DNA from: Rhodospirillales bacterium
Lineage (GTDB): Bacteria; Pseudomonadota; Alphaproteobacteria; Micavibrionales; Micavibrionaceae
Length of the DNA: 64,000 nucleotides
Direction: 5' to 3'
Assembly: GCA_020638285.1 (NCBI GenBank)
Contig: JACKIV010000002.1
Location: 352,693-416,692, forward strand
Every line of letters begins with the position of its first letter. The first letter of the stretch is position 1. Made by a program: the position numbers and the translations under genes. Below are positions 33,503-42,314 of this stretch, one piece after another. The notes beneath the pieces were generated by a model, which worked only from the letters and a program-made list of their open reading frames with translations, did not search any database and had not been told where the DNA came from.

Positions 33503-34078
33503 ATGATAAAAAACACGATCGAGTCTTATGGCGTCATGGCAAAGGGGCTTCACTGGCTCGTTGCCCTGATGATTGTGGGGCTTTTAGGGGTGGGCCTCTA
33601 TATGACCGATCTTGAAAGATCGCCGTTCAGATCCGAGCTTTACGGGATGCATAAATCTTTCGGGGCAGTGGTGCTGGGGCTGATGATCTTTCGTCTGTTC
33701 TGGCGGGCGGTGGTTTCTCCGGCACCGGGATCCATGCCAACCCATGCACCATGGGAGCGGTATCTGGCGCGCGGCGTGCATTATGCATTTTACCTCACTT
33801 TGATCGCCATGCCTTTGTCGGGATGGCTTATGTCTTCTGCGGCGGGGCATCCGGTTAGCGTTTTTGGCCTGTTTTCCCTGCCTGACCTCGTCGGACAGGA
33901 CAAGGCTCTGGCCGGATTCATGCACGAGGCTCATGAAATTCTCGGGAATGTCATTATCGCCCTGATTGTCTTGCATGTTGCCGGGGTTTTGAAACATCTC
34001 GTCATGGATCGGGATGGGACCTTGTTTCGGATGCTTCCGGCGTGTTGTTCCCGATGTGGTGCCAGGCCTCAAGTCTGA
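33503..34078 (+). CDS. Cytochrome b561 family protein
   Basis: A 191-residue four-helix membrane protein that binds two hemes b and moves electrons between quinol and periplasmic acceptors. Hydrophobic segments lie at about residues 15-33, 53-70, 90-110 and 145-168. Heme-ligand histidines are placed as in the family: KGLHW (His17), YGMHKSFG (His50), FMHEAHEILGN and VLHVAGVLKH. Length and order match bacterial b561. It lies 48 bases after dnaA and could be co-transcribed with it. Confidence 0.9.
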   Translation: MIKNTIESYGVMAKGLHWLVALMIVGLLGVGLYMTDLERSPFRSELYGMHKSFGAVVLGLMIFRLFWRAVVSPAPGSMPTHAPWERYLARGVHYAFYLTLIAMPLSGWLMSSAAGHPVSVFGLFSLPDLVGQDKALAGFMHEAHEILGNVIIALIVLHVAGVLKHLVMDRDGTLFRMLPACCSRCGARPQV

Positions 34079-34153
34079 AATTTTCTTAAAAAACCTGTGG
34101 TCAAGTCATTCGGGCGTATTCCGTTCGCAAGGGGGATCTTTTACGATTTCCCC

Positions 34154-36592
34154 ATGCGATTGTGTTTCCTGTTTCTTGTTTTCTCAGCTTTTTGTGTCCT
34201 GACGGTTCGTTTGGCCGCAGCCGATTCTGCTGTGTGGGATTCACCGTTCCCTGCGCCCGATACGGGGGAGTCTGAAGAGCCTGTTCCCGAGTCTGTTTTG
34301 CCGGAGAGACCGGACGAATCGGGGGCCGGGTTATCCTCTCTTGAGGCGGCTTATGCGGAGCGATTCGTCGATGCGCCGCGCCAGTTCGGCTATAGCCTGT
34401 TTTCCAATTCCGGAAAATACCTGCCCCGGAATCGCCCGGACCTTCCTGCCGGGGCGGCGCAGGACGATGTTTTGCTCAATTTCGGGGATTCCCTGCGCGT
34501 TGCCTTTCGGGGACAGAGAACCGATTCGGGTGTCTATCGGGTTGATAATGACGGAGCGATTCTGTTGCCTGATCTGGAGCCGATTTCGGCGGCGGGGCGG
34601 TCTCTGGGCGATGTGCGCGAAGGGATTGAGCGTGCGATATCCGGTTTTCACAACACGAAAGCGTCTGTGTCTCTGGTTTCGGTTCGCCAGATTGAAATTC
34701 TGGTGGTGGGTCATGTCGCCCGTCCGGGCCGCCAGATCCTCACGCCGTTTCACAATGTTCTGGATGCCCTGAACGAGGCGGGGGGCGTAGAGAAAGCGGG
34801 ATCCCTGCGCCGGATCAAACTCGTGCGCGCCGGGCGTAGCGCCTTGATTGATCTGTACGGCCTGTTGATGTACGGCAGCGATGCGAACGATATGGGATTA
34901 CAGGACGGAGATCGGATCATCGTTCCGCCTATCGGCCCCACTCTGGCCGTTGCGGGTGAGGTTAAACGCCCTGGAATCTATGAAATTCTGCCTCTGCCTC
35001 GCGGTCTGCGCGATGGACAGCAAGGCTGGGCTGAATCGTTGTCTCTGAACGATCTTCTGGATCTGGGCGGGGGTGTTCTGGCCCCGGGGCGTAATCGGTT
35101 TTTGCGGATGAGCCTGACGCCTGACGGACATGAGGCTGTAGAAGAAGTAAGAGATTCGCTTGAGTCCGTTTTTTCGGAAGGCGATATTCTGAATGTCGCG
35201 CGCGGCAGCGCCAAGCGGGCTGGAACTGTGACGTTATCTGGAAATGTGCGCAGGCCCGGTTTGTACGCGCTGGACCGAACTCCGACCTTGAGTGCGCTGC
35301 TTGACGGCGAGGCTGCGCTCGGTCCGCGGGTTTATCCTCTTATCGGCGTGATTGAGCGATGGGATCCGGACCGGTTGACGGGTAGTCTCCTCGATTTTCC
35401 TCCTGACAAGGTCCTCTTGCGTGCGTTCGACCGGAAACTGTCTGACGGGGATACGGTTCACCTGTTTTCCATGGAGGACATTCGCGGGCTGGGGGCGAGC
35501 ACCGCAAAGACAGAGGAAGCGGCCTACGGTTCCGCCGATGGAGGTGAGGGGTTGGATCCAATGCTGGCGGGGTTTTTGAGAGAACGATGCGTGCGGATCG
35601 GGGGGGCTGTGCGCGTTCCCGGCGCGTTCCCGGTTTCAGGCGGCGGGGTGAGTCTGGAAAGTCTCGTGGCTGTGGCTGGAGGACCTGGCCTTGACGCCGA
35701 TCCGGCTGCGATTGAGGTTGCTGCGGCTCATTCCCGGCCTGGTGAGGTGGCGCGTAAGCGGGTTGCTCTGGGTGGAAAGGAGCCTGCGATTGTTTTGAAA
35801 CCCGGCGATTCGGTTCGGGTTGGGGCGAAATTCAAGGTTATTCGCGGGAAGACCGTGACCATCGGTGGAGAAGTCCGTAATCCCGGTGCCTATGATCTGG
35901 TGGCCGGAGATCGCCTGTCGGACCTTTTGGCGCGGGCAGGGGGGATAACCCCGCAAAGCTATCCGGAAGGTGCGATCTTCAGCCGCGAATCCGAACGTCG
36001 GGCCGAAGAATCCCGCTTTCGGGCGGCAGCGCAGGATATGGAACGGGCGATTGCCGCTTCGGTTGATTCGGGCAAGGCAGGCGAGAAACCGGACGTGTCT
36101 CAGGTGGCGCTGGCTCGCGATCTGGCGGCCGAGCTGCGCGCGGCGCAAGGTGCAGGCCGGATTACCGTGGAGGCCGACCCCGGCAGACTGGCCGCGCAGC
36201 CGGAACTGGATATCCTGCTCGAATCCGGCGACCGGATTTACATTCCGGCGCGGCCTTTGACGGTGCGGGTGAGCGGAGAGGTGTTGTCTCCGGCTTCCTT
36301 GCAGTTTCGCAAGGGCAAGGATGCACGCGATTATATCGATCAGGCAGGAGGATTTTCGTTCCATGCGGACAAGGGCCGGGTTTTTGTGGTGTATCCGGAC
36401 GGGAGCGCCCAGCCCTTGTCTGTGGATTCATGGAACCATCGCCCGGCGCTGATTCCGCCTGGTTCAACCATCGTTGTTCCGCGTGATCCCAAGCCTTTTG
36501 ATTTTCTCGACAGCGCCGAAAAAGTTACGCATATTCTGAGCAATCTGGCACTGACAGGGATCTGGCTCGACGATATCCGGAACGGGGATTGA
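34154..36592 (+). CDS. Polysaccharide export-type protein with multiple SLBB domains
   Basis: An 812-residue exported protein. After a signal peptide (about residues 1-22, LRLAAA region) it has the Poly_export pattern: LLNFGDSLRVAFRG, then YRVDNDGAILLPDLEPISAAGRS. At least four SLBB-like units follow, recognised by VVGHVARPGRQILTP, VAGEVKRPGIYEI, LSGNVRRPGLYALDR, IGGEVRNPGAYDLVAGDRLS and VSGEVLSPASLQFRKG. Such proteins form the outer-membrane channel or periplasmic conduit for capsule or exopolysaccharide. No glycosyltransferase, Wzc or flippase gene is adjacent. ATG at 34154 is chosen because an upstream in-frame GTG at 34097 would bury the signal peptide. Confidence 0.85.
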   Translation: MRLCFLFLVFSAFCVLTVRLAAADSAVWDSPFPAPDTGESEEPVPESVLPERPDESGAGLSSLEAAYAERFVDAPRQFGYSLFSNSGKYLPRNRPDLPAGAAQDDVLLNFGDSLRVAFRGQRTDSGVYRVDNDGAILLPDLEPISAAGRSLGDVREGIERAISGFHNTKASVSLVSVRQIEILVVGHVARPGRQILTPFHNVLDALNEAGGVEKAGSLRRIKLVRAGRSALIDLYGLLMYGSDANDMGLQDGDRIIVPPIGPTLAVAGEVKRPGIYEILPLPRGLRDGQQGWAESLSLNDLLDLGGGVLAPGRNRFLRMSLTPDGHEAVEEVRDSLESVFSEGDILNVARGSAKRAGTVTLSGNVRRPGLYALDRTPTLSALLDGEAALGPRVYPLIGVIERWDPDRLTGSLLDFPPDKVLLRAFDRKLSDGDTVHLFSMEDIRGLGASTAKTEEAAYGSADGGEGLDPMLAGFLRERCVRIGGAVRVPGAFPVSGGGVSLESLVAVAGGPGLDADPAAIEVAAAHSRPGEVARKRVALGGKEPAIVLKPGDSVRVGAKFKVIRGKTVTIGGEVRNPGAYDLVAGDRLSDLLARAGGITPQSYPEGAIFSRESERRAEESRFRAAAQDMERAIAASVDSGKAGEKPDVSQVALARDLAAELRAAQGAGRITVEADPGRLAAQPELDILLESGDRIYIPARPLTVRVSGEVLSPASLQFRKGKDARDYIDQAGGFSFHADKGRVFVVYPDGSAQPLSVDSWNHRPALIPPGSTIVVPRDPKPFDFLDSAEKVTHILSNLALTGIWLDDIRNGD

Positions 36593-36608
36593 AAACAGAC
36601 CTGTTTTT
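36592..36608 (+). terminator. Weak hairpin just after the export gene
   Basis: AAAACAG and CTGTTTT arms with a 2-base centre directly follow the stop codon, and the right arm merges with a T-run of five. The stem is AT-rich, so it would be an inefficient terminator. Confidence 0.3.
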
Positions 36609-36982
36609 GAGAGTGAGAAGTTCAGAAGATTGGCGCAGACTCCAGAAGGACGCACCATGCAAGAGAACAAGGTTGCGTGCCACATCCCCGAAACTGTCAC
36701 ATAAGTTGCTCATATTCCAGCAAGACCACAAGAAACGGACAGCCCGCCGATTAAGCTTACAACATTGGCAGTTTCTTGGTTCTTCCAGATTCTGCGCACT
36801 GGAGAGGGAGGGTTTCTTCTGGCATTTAAGAAAGGTTGGCGGTGTGCGGTGGCCTAACTTAGCTACTGGCCTAGCTTGCAAGCGTTGATTTTATTGAGAT
36901 TATCTCCTGATACCATAGATGTTGATGGTATTCCTTGCAAAGGAAACGGTACTTTTTGATGTCGATGTTATGTCAAAATTGT
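36609..36982. other. Intergenic stretch without a supported gene
   Basis: Open frames of about 99 residues rightward and 118 leftward exist, but neither has a ribosome-binding site, a recognisable domain or typical codon use. A small TACCAT/ATGGTA hairpin lies at 36911-36930. GC content falls from about 36890 onward, marking the start of the AT-rich patch. A decayed gene fragment is possible. Confidence 0.4.
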
Positions 36983-37609
36983 TTATCTATCTTTTAGAAG
37001 GACTTCCGATAACAGAGAGTCGATGTCGCCTTTTATTTTAGGAGGTCTGCTATCGATGTGGGTATGATATTTTTTTGAATCTGGTCCCCAATCAAAATAG
37101 ATACCTTTATCGCCTTGTTTTAGAAGTTCGGCTTCTTGCTGAGAAATGGTCAAATCCACTTGATGGAGTAATTTGGTATTTTTGTCACCGATAATTTGGG
37201 CATATATCTCTAGGCTATAATTTCCTGCTTTAAACACAAAGGATTCGACATCAGTGGGTAATAGAAAGTGATGATTTGAGGCAATGCCTGTATCACCGAT
37301 AAATAGCCCACTCCCCCTGTTTAACTCTTTAGAACCATATACCCATATATTAAAGTTTTGCTGAGTTTCTGATCTTTTAAGACGGACATATAGATTTTCT
37401 ATTACCCTTCCTTTTTTGGATGTAGAATATAGAAGCGTTCGGAAAAATATTTTAGATGATTTTTTATCTCCCCCCATCTGGCCCAAAAAAATAACAGTGG
37501 GTTGCGTCATTCGAATAGACCCTTTTCTCAAAAGAGTCAGCCACATTGTTGTTACGGAGACTATAAGGGCCGCAACAGACAGAACTGTACTAAATTCAAG
37601 TGTCATCAT
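36983..37609 (-). CDS. Membrane-anchored hypothetical protein, AT-rich
   Basis: Not recognised. The 208-residue product has one N-terminal hydrophobic segment (about residues 7-27, TVLSVAALIVSVTTMWLTLL) and a soluble remainder predicted to be rich in beta strands (FFRTLLYSTSKKGRVIENLY, FNIWVYGSKELN, NYSLEIYAQIIGD). It looks like a signal-anchored domain facing outward or inward. Base composition is clearly more AT-rich than in the genes on either side, and codon use follows, which suggests acquisition by transfer. It lies next to a short open frame and tRNA-Ser. Confidence 0.6.
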   Translation of the reverse strand: MMTLEFSTVLSVAALIVSVTTMWLTLLRKGSIRMTQPTVIFLGQMGGDKKSSKIFFRTLLYSTSKKGRVIENLYVRLKRSETQQNFNIWVYGSKELNRGSGLFIGDTGIASNHHFLLPTDVESFVFKAGNYSLEIYAQIIGDKNTKLLHQVDLTISQQEAELLKQGDKGIYFDWGPDSKKYHTHIDSRPPKIKGDIDSLLSEVLLKDR

Positions 37610-37678
37610 ATTTCGCCCATTACCTTCTCTAAGTCCTTATCTATCATTCGCTTGCCTTAGAATTTGCTTCTAAACTGC

Positions 37679-37837
37679 CTAGCGGTATTCAAAAAAGCTA
37701 TTGCCTGAAAAGCTCCGTACCAGTACGGAGCTACCATAAATTTCTGCGAGTTTTTGGCTATATCCTCCGCAACCCGTATCATTCATGACTATATCGGTAC
37801 GGAGGCCATTTGGGAAGATGTTGAAGTTATTGGGCAT
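37679..37837 (-). CDS. Short open frame downstream of tRNA-Ser, possible gene fragment
   Basis: A 52-residue open frame on the same strand as tRNA-Ser, starting 46 bases after its 3' end. The peptide MPNNFNIFPNGLRTDIVMND and the following GCGGYSQKLAEIYGSSVLVR have a G-C-G-G then Q-x-L-A pattern that recalls a motif found in some polymorphic-toxin and protease-like domains (C-N-x-G, then QxLA). The match is weak. It could be a real small gene, a remnant of a longer one, or chance. It is AT-rich like its neighbour. Confidence 0.3.
   Translation of the reverse strand: MPNNFNIFPNGLRTDIVMNDTGCGGYSQKLAEIYGSSVLVRSFSGNSFFEYR
37711..37732. repeat. 22-base perfect palindrome
   Basis: AGCTCCGTAC and GTACGGAGCT arms flank CA, inside the short open frame. 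Related half-sites (GGTACGG near 37796 and CCGTAC near 37851) lie between it and the tRNA. Confidence 0.7.
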
Positions 37838-37882
37838 TTTCACCACTTTTCCGTACTAGTTGAAAAATGGTTGGAAAAATAA

Positions 37883-37976
37883 TGGCGGAGTCGGAGGGAT
37901 TCGAACCCTCGATACGGCTTTAAGGCCGTATAACGGTTTAGCAAACCGCCGCCTTCAGCCTCTCGGCCACGACTCC
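37883..37976 (-). tRNA. tRNA-Ser (anticodon GCT)
   Basis: Reading leftward, acceptor arms GGAGTCG and CGACTCC pair, with discriminator G and an encoded CCA. The anticodon arm reads CGGTTT-GCT-AAACCG, giving GCT for serine AGC/AGU codons. A long variable arm (TACGGCTT region) and the T-arm GGTTCGAATCC complete a class II tRNA of 94 bases including CCA. Confidence 0.96.
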
Positions 37977-38137
37977 CGTTTAAAAAGTGCTCCCCCATAG
38001 GACAAACTGCTGGATGTTTCCTACAGAACGCTTTTCTAGCAGGCGCACGCGGGGGATGCAACTGATCTGACGCAAAACGCACCATTTTCGATGAAACATT
38101 TTTCGATCTCACAGACAGGGTGCCAGTAATCCTCTCC

Positions 38138-39118
38138 TTACGCCGCGCATGAGTTTCCAGAATGTTTTTCATGATTTTCGGAAGTCCGGGCCATGCTCTC
38201 TGTTTCGCCATCATAAAACGGATAGCGATAAGACAGGGCAAGCGTTTTCCGGTCTTGTGTCAAATCGGCCAGTGTCTCAAAATCAGTCGTCACAGAGCGG
38301 TTCATCCGCATGTCATCGCACCCGGCCAGATGCAGAATTCCGATTTCCTTGTGGGGCAGGAAGGGTTCCACGAACCGCTTGCTTTCCTCATCCCACAGAG
38401 GTTTGAATTCGCACAGCCAGTGGCACCACGCGGGAAGAATTTCCGCTGGATACCCGTCCAGATGCACCATCATGCCCATGGTCAGCTGTTCTGCTGTAAA
38501 GACCTTTCCTTTGTCCAACGCCTTAAGGATTAAATCCTGCCATCGTTCCCAGTGCGGTGCATCCCCGCGCAGGGCGAAGACTCCGGCCTGAAGCACATGA
38601 CGCGGCAGCAAGGCCCGGGCCGTCTCAAAACCGAAAGCCAGACGTGCGTTTGTAAAGTAAAAACTGCGGACTTTCCAAGGCCAGTGCCCGATCCATTTGA
38701 CCCGAACTGTCCGCGGATAACCCCGATCCGTTTGGGGGGCAACCGCCAGTTTTCCTCTTTGTGCGCCGCGAATGAACAGTTCTACGGCTTCCCAGTCCTG
38801 AACCCATGTATCGGCATCCATCCACACATACACTTCATAATTCGGAAAATAATCGCGCAGGAACGGTCTGTTAATGCAGGCTTTGTAATACTCGCGTCCG
38901 CGAATGCGCCTGGCTGAGATCTTTTTGGGCCACGCTGCGCGCTCTATTCCTGTGACAAGGGGGCGAAGCGTCTCAATTTGCGCGGGTGTCAGGCCAACGT
39001 CGAGGATGCAGATATCCATGTCCCGGCTTTGCGGAAAGCGTCGGACGGACTCAATCCATTCCCGTAACATGGGATAATAGCGTGCATCGGCAGAAGAAAT
39101 CAGGGCAATCCGGGTCAT
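38138..39118 (-). CDS. Putative glycosyltransferase (GT8-like)
   Basis: The 326-residue product begins MTRIALISSADARYYPMLRE, a nucleotide-sugar-type fold start, and has a D-x-D motif in EVYVWMDADTWVQDW (about residues 95-109). It also has a histidine-containing IGILHLAG near residue 276. These fit retaining glycosyltransferases of the GT8 kind, which transfer a sugar from a nucleotide-sugar to an acceptor. No signal peptide. Its start overlaps the preceding CinA-type gene by 4 bases (ATGA), so it is translated from the same leftward unit. The substrate is unknown. Confidence 0.7.
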   Translation of the reverse strand: MTRIALISSADARYYPMLREWIESVRRFPQSRDMDICILDVGLTPAQIETLRPLVTGIERAAWPKKISARRIRGREYYKACINRPFLRDYFPNYEVYVWMDADTWVQDWEAVELFIRGAQRGKLAVAPQTDRGYPRTVRVKWIGHWPWKVRSFYFTNARLAFGFETARALLPRHVLQAGVFALRGDAPHWERWQDLILKALDKGKVFTAEQLTMGMMVHLDGYPAEILPAWCHWLCEFKPLWDEESKRFVEPFLPHKEIGILHLAGCDDMRMNRSVTTDFETLADLTQDRKTLALSYRYPFYDGETESMARTSENHEKHSGNSCAA

Positions 39119-39606
39119 GTGGGCCTTTCCATGTCTTCGATCAGGAGCAAAAGTGCGGCTTGTGTTGTCTGAGAGCGGATGGAATCGCGGTCCCCTGTGA
39201 ACCGGTTCATGACGGTTCTTTTCGGCCCACTCCGTTGCGCAAGGCCAATATAGACAAGCCCGACAGGTTTCTCATCGCTTCCGCCTGAGGGGCCCGCTAT
39301 TCCAGTTACGGAAACAGATATTCCGGCCTCGCTGTGCTCCAGTGCGCCGATGGCCATGGCCGATGCAACTTGCGCGCTGACGGCTCCATGCGTTTCGAGA
39401 AGGGGAATCGGGACCCCCAGCATTTGGGTTTTTGATGCATTGGAATATGTTACAAACCCCCGATCAAAGACAGAGGATGAGCCGGGCCGGGTTGTTATGG
39501 CGGCGGCAATCATCCCTCCGGTACAGGATTCTGCCGTCACCAGAGAGATGCCGGATTTTTCCAAAAGAGCGCACAGACGCGCCACGGTTTCAGATAAGTC
39601 CGGCAT
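39115..39606 (-). CDS. pncC: CinA C-terminal-domain protein, nicotinamide-nucleotide amidase type
   Basis: The 163-residue protein is a stand-alone CinA-C domain: ISLVTAESCTGGMIAAAIT near the start, FDRGFVTYSNASKTQMLGV, then a GAVSAQVASAMAIGAL block and SVTGIAGPSGGS. PncC hydrolyses nicotinamide mononucleotide to nicotinate mononucleotide in pyridine-nucleotide recycling. The start at 39606 has GGAGG 8 bases upstream; a longer frame to 39636 is less likely. It overlaps pgpA by 17 bases. Confidence 0.9.
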   Translation of the reverse strand: MPDLSETVARLCALLEKSGISLVTAESCTGGMIAAAITTRPGSSSVFDRGFVTYSNASKTQMLGVPIPLLETHGAVSAQVASAMAIGALEHSEAGISVSVTGIAGPSGGSDEKPVGLVYIGLAQRSGPKRTVMNRFTGDRDSIRSQTTQAALLLLIEDMERPT

Positions 39607-40078
39607 AGTGAACTCCTCCAAGGCACAGTGCCGCATAAATTCCGGCCATTATGTCGTCGGCGATAATTCCCGACGGGCCTTTCCAGTTTTTGTCAAAATA
39701 GGAAACCGGCCACGGCTTGAGGATATCGAAAAGCCGGAAAAAAACAAAGGCGCATGAAACCGAAACCATATCCGGCAAGGCGGCAAGAAGCGCAATCCAC
39801 ATCCCCAGAAATTCGTCGATCACGATTTCCGAGGGGTCTGTGGCGGCGGTGTCGGTCAAAGTCTGATAGCGTCGGACAGACCAGAAGGCGATGGGGGACA
39901 GGGCTATGATGGCGCACAAAAGGAGCGGTGGGCCGCCTGTGATCAAAAGGCCCGCACCAAAAGGCAAGGCAGAAAGAGTTCCCCATGTTCCGGGGGCCGG
40001 GCGCATCAGGCCGCTGCCCAGACCGGTGGCGATCCAGAAAGAAGGCGATTTTATTTGAAGCTGCGTGACCCGTTTCAT
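39590..40078 (-). CDS. pgpA: Phosphatidylglycerophosphatase A
   Basis: This membrane enzyme removes the phosphate from phosphatidylglycerophosphate to make phosphatidylglycerol. The 162-residue chain has IATGLGSGLMRPAPGTWGTL, then DPSEIVIDEFLGMWIAL, FFRLFDILKPWP and GPSGIIADDIMAGIYAA, the conserved PgpA blocks with their acidic residues. Three or four hydrophobic segments are present. It lies 4 bases after ispDF and overlaps the pncC gene, within one leftward operon. Confidence 0.93.
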   Translation of the reverse strand: MKRVTQLQIKSPSFWIATGLGSGLMRPAPGTWGTLSALPFGAGLLITGGPPLLLCAIIALSPIAFWSVRRYQTLTDTAATDPSEIVIDEFLGMWIALLAALPDMVSVSCAFVFFRLFDILKPWPVSYFDKNWKGPSGIIADDIMAGIYAALCLGGVHYAGLI

Positions 40079-40082
40079 TGGT

Positions 40083-41330
40083 TCATCCTTGGGTCATTTC
40101 TGGATCATGATCCGGTTCACGAGGAAATTCGACGCTGACTGTGGCCTGGGCGGCAAGCCCCTCGCGCCTTCCCAGAAAACCAAGTCCTTCGGTGGTCGTG
40201 GCCTTGATGCTCACGCGGTCCCGGGAGATATCCAGCATCTTTGCAACGGATTCCTGCATCACTGTGCGGTACGGGCCGATTTTAGGGACTTCACACAGAA
40301 TGGTCAGGTCAACATGAACGATGCGTCCGCTTTTTCTGCGAACAAGGCCCGTGGCGTGTTCGATAAAAACGCGGCTGTCTGCTCCTTTCCATCGCGGGTC
40401 AGCGGGTGAGAAATGTGTTCCGATATCTCCGGCGGCGATGGTTCCAAGCAAGGCATCGGTCAGGGCATGCAGCCCTGCATCCGCGTCTGAATGTCCAACC
40501 AGGCCAAACGGTGCCGGGATATCAATCCCGCATAGGCGCACCGCATTTTTTTCACCCTTTTCCGTGAAGGCATGCACATCAAATCCCGTTGCTGTTCGTG
40601 TTTCCGGAATCCGTACGCCTTTTTCGGGTTCTGTCATAATGTGGCCTCTTGCCCAGTCCAGATCTTCTGGTGTTGTGATTTTGATATTGTTTCTGTGGCC
40701 GGGAACAAAGCGTACAGGCAGGCCCATTGCGCTGACAAGCCCCGTATCATCTGTATAGATTCCCGGTGGTGCGGTTTCATGTGCCCGCCGCAGTGGGCCA
40801 TAACGAAAGGCTTGAGGGGTCTGAATGGCCCATAATCCGTCCCGGTCCACAAAATTTTCGGCAATTCCGTTGGATCCCCGGCGCAAGGTTTCGGAAACCG
40901 GAAGTGCCAGAGTGGCAGCATCAAATCCAGCTTCTGAAGATTCGTTTTCAAGAGCTTGAATAACATCAAAAATACGATCTTTTTTGACAAGAGGGCGCGC
41001 CGCATCGTGGATCAGGAGAATATCATTATCCAAAGCATTAGAAAAAGACAGCAATCCCCTGTAAACACTTTCTTTTCTGCTGTCTCCGCCGTAGCATGGC
41101 GTGGGCAGGGAAAGTCCTGTTATACTCGATTCGTAGAGCGCCTTGTGGGCCGGATCAATGACGATGTGGATTTCTTGTAGTCCCGGAAGGCCATAAAAAA
41201 CGTCAATCGTCTGACGCAAAACGGTCTTGCCGCCAAGGTCCAGATATTGTTTGGGTGTGTCCGAGCCCATCCGTGAGCCATGCCCGGCCGCGACAATCAG
41301 AACGGAGAAAGGATGTCTGGGTAAAGGCAT
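40083..41330 (-). CDS. ispDF: Bifunctional IspD/IspF enzyme of the MEP isoprenoid pathway
   Basis: The N-terminal half (about residues 8-230) is 2-C-methyl-D-erythritol 4-phosphate cytidylyltransferase, with VLIVAAGHGSRMGSDTPKQY. The C-terminal half (about residues 255-410) is 2-C-methyl-D-erythritol 2,4-cyclodiphosphate synthase, with TGFDVHAFTEKG, VGHSDADAGLHALTDALLG and IKATTTEGLGFLGRREG. The fusion is common in Alphaproteobacteria and performs the third and fifth steps around IspE. The ATG at 41330 lies 8 bases after the preceding stop and starts just before the nucleotide-binding loop; an upstream frame to 41390 overlaps the neighbour. dxs, the first step, is about 6 kb away. Confidence 0.94.
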   Translation of the reverse strand: MPLPRHPFSVLIVAAGHGSRMGSDTPKQYLDLGGKTVLRQTIDVFYGLPGLQEIHIVIDPAHKALYESSITGLSLPTPCYGGDSRKESVYRGLLSFSNALDNDILLIHDAARPLVKKDRIFDVIQALENESSEAGFDAATLALPVSETLRRGSNGIAENFVDRDGLWAIQTPQAFRYGPLRRAHETAPPGIYTDDTGLVSAMGLPVRFVPGHRNNIKITTPEDLDWARGHIMTEPEKGVRIPETRTATGFDVHAFTEKGEKNAVRLCGIDIPAPFGLVGHSDADAGLHALTDALLGTIAAGDIGTHFSPADPRWKGADSRVFIEHATGLVRRKSGRIVHVDLTILCEVPKIGPYRTVMQESVAKMLDISRDRVSIKATTTEGLGFLGRREGLAAQATVSVEFPREPDHDPEMTQG

Positions 41331-41338
41331 GGCTTGTT

Positions 41339-42196
41339 TCAATCCGCCGCCAGAGGAAAGGTCTGTTGTGTCTGGAGATCGGTTATGCATCGAGCAATAA
41401 AATCCGTCATGTCAGACTTCAGGCGGATAAAATTTTCGGTCTTCTCAAGTGTTTTTTCATTCATATACAGATGTTTGGAGATTTCTATCTGAAGGCTGTG
41501 TCGCCCTTTCCGGGGTGCGCTGTGGCGGCGGAGAATTTCCATGCCTTTGTACGGATCGTTCAGGGCTACACGATATCCCATACGGATCAGGTTATCCCGC
41601 ACCATGTAGAGGTAGTCGCGTCCGCAGGTTGTCCCGTCACGGTCGCCCAAAACGATATCTGCGGCTCTTGCCCCCCCGCAGGAGGGCATCGAATGAAGGT
41701 TCAGATGCAATGCGCAGCCAAAGAGAAACACGGCATCGTCCAAAAGGGCCGAAAGCACGCTATGATAGGGGGTATAATAACGATCAATGCGCTTTTGAAT
41801 CTCTTCCTGTGAAAGTTTCCGTCTATAAACTGGCGTGCCGGGACGCACCAGCCGATGCACCAGCCCAAATCCTGCGGCGCTTCGGTTGGACGGTGCGATT
41901 GGGCCTTGCCACGGAGTATCCAGAAGAAGGGGATCTATATCCGTAATATTGCGGTTGACATCAATGTAGACGCGCGGAATACGTGCGCAAAGCAATGGTA
42001 CCCCCAAGGCTGGTGCCTTGTCGAAAATTTCGTCCACATACGAATCCTCGGCTTTGCGCAGATCGTTCAAAAAGCAGCCATAATCAAAATCCGCAGGATA
42101 ATCTCGCCCGCTGTGTGGTGAGTCAAGCACAAGAGGTGTTGGCCGCTCGGGGCGAAAAATATGGCAAGCCGGAGATGAAAAACAAGCAATTCTCAT
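41339..42196 (-). CDS. N-formylglutamate amidohydrolase family protein
   Basis: The 285-residue product belongs to the family that hydrolyses N-formylglutamate (HutG-like). It shows LVLDSPHSGRDYPADF near the start, CARIPRVYIDVNRNITDIDP, LNLHSMPSCGG and VLGDRDGTTCGRDYL, the metal-binding and substrate blocks of this family. No other histidine-degradation gene is nearby, so the natural substrate may differ. It is the first gene of the leftward unit that includes ispDF and pgpA, about 120 bases from the divergent parC. Confidence 0.88.
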   Translation of the reverse strand: MRIACFSSPACHIFRPERPTPLVLDSPHSGRDYPADFDYGCFLNDLRKAEDSYVDEIFDKAPALGVPLLCARIPRVYIDVNRNITDIDPLLLDTPWQGPIAPSNRSAAGFGLVHRLVRPGTPVYRRKLSQEEIQKRIDRYYTPYHSVLSALLDDAVFLFGCALHLNLHSMPSCGGARAADIVLGDRDGTTCGRDYLYMVRDNLIRMGYRVALNDPYKGMEILRRHSAPRKGRHSLQIEISKHLYMNEKTLEKTENFIRLKSDMTDFIARCITDLQTQQTFPLAAD

Positions 42197-42314
42197 CCTC
42201 TATCTAAACCATGAATCCTGTCCTTCTTTCAAGGCTGCCCTTGCCTTTTCCGGCGCAGTTTGCCAAACATGGAGCCATCGCTTGCTGCGAAACAGAGTAA
42301 ATGAGGAAAAAACC

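Noticed and set aside
36525..36888. Opposing open frames of about 118 and 99 residues after the export gene
   Set aside because: No domain, no ribosome-binding site, overlap with the end of a clear gene; kept only as a possible fragment within the intergenic entry.
37840..38241. A 133-residue minus-strand frame running through tRNA-Ser
   Set aside because: It spans the entire tRNA and the end of the glycosyltransferase gene, and has no features of its own.
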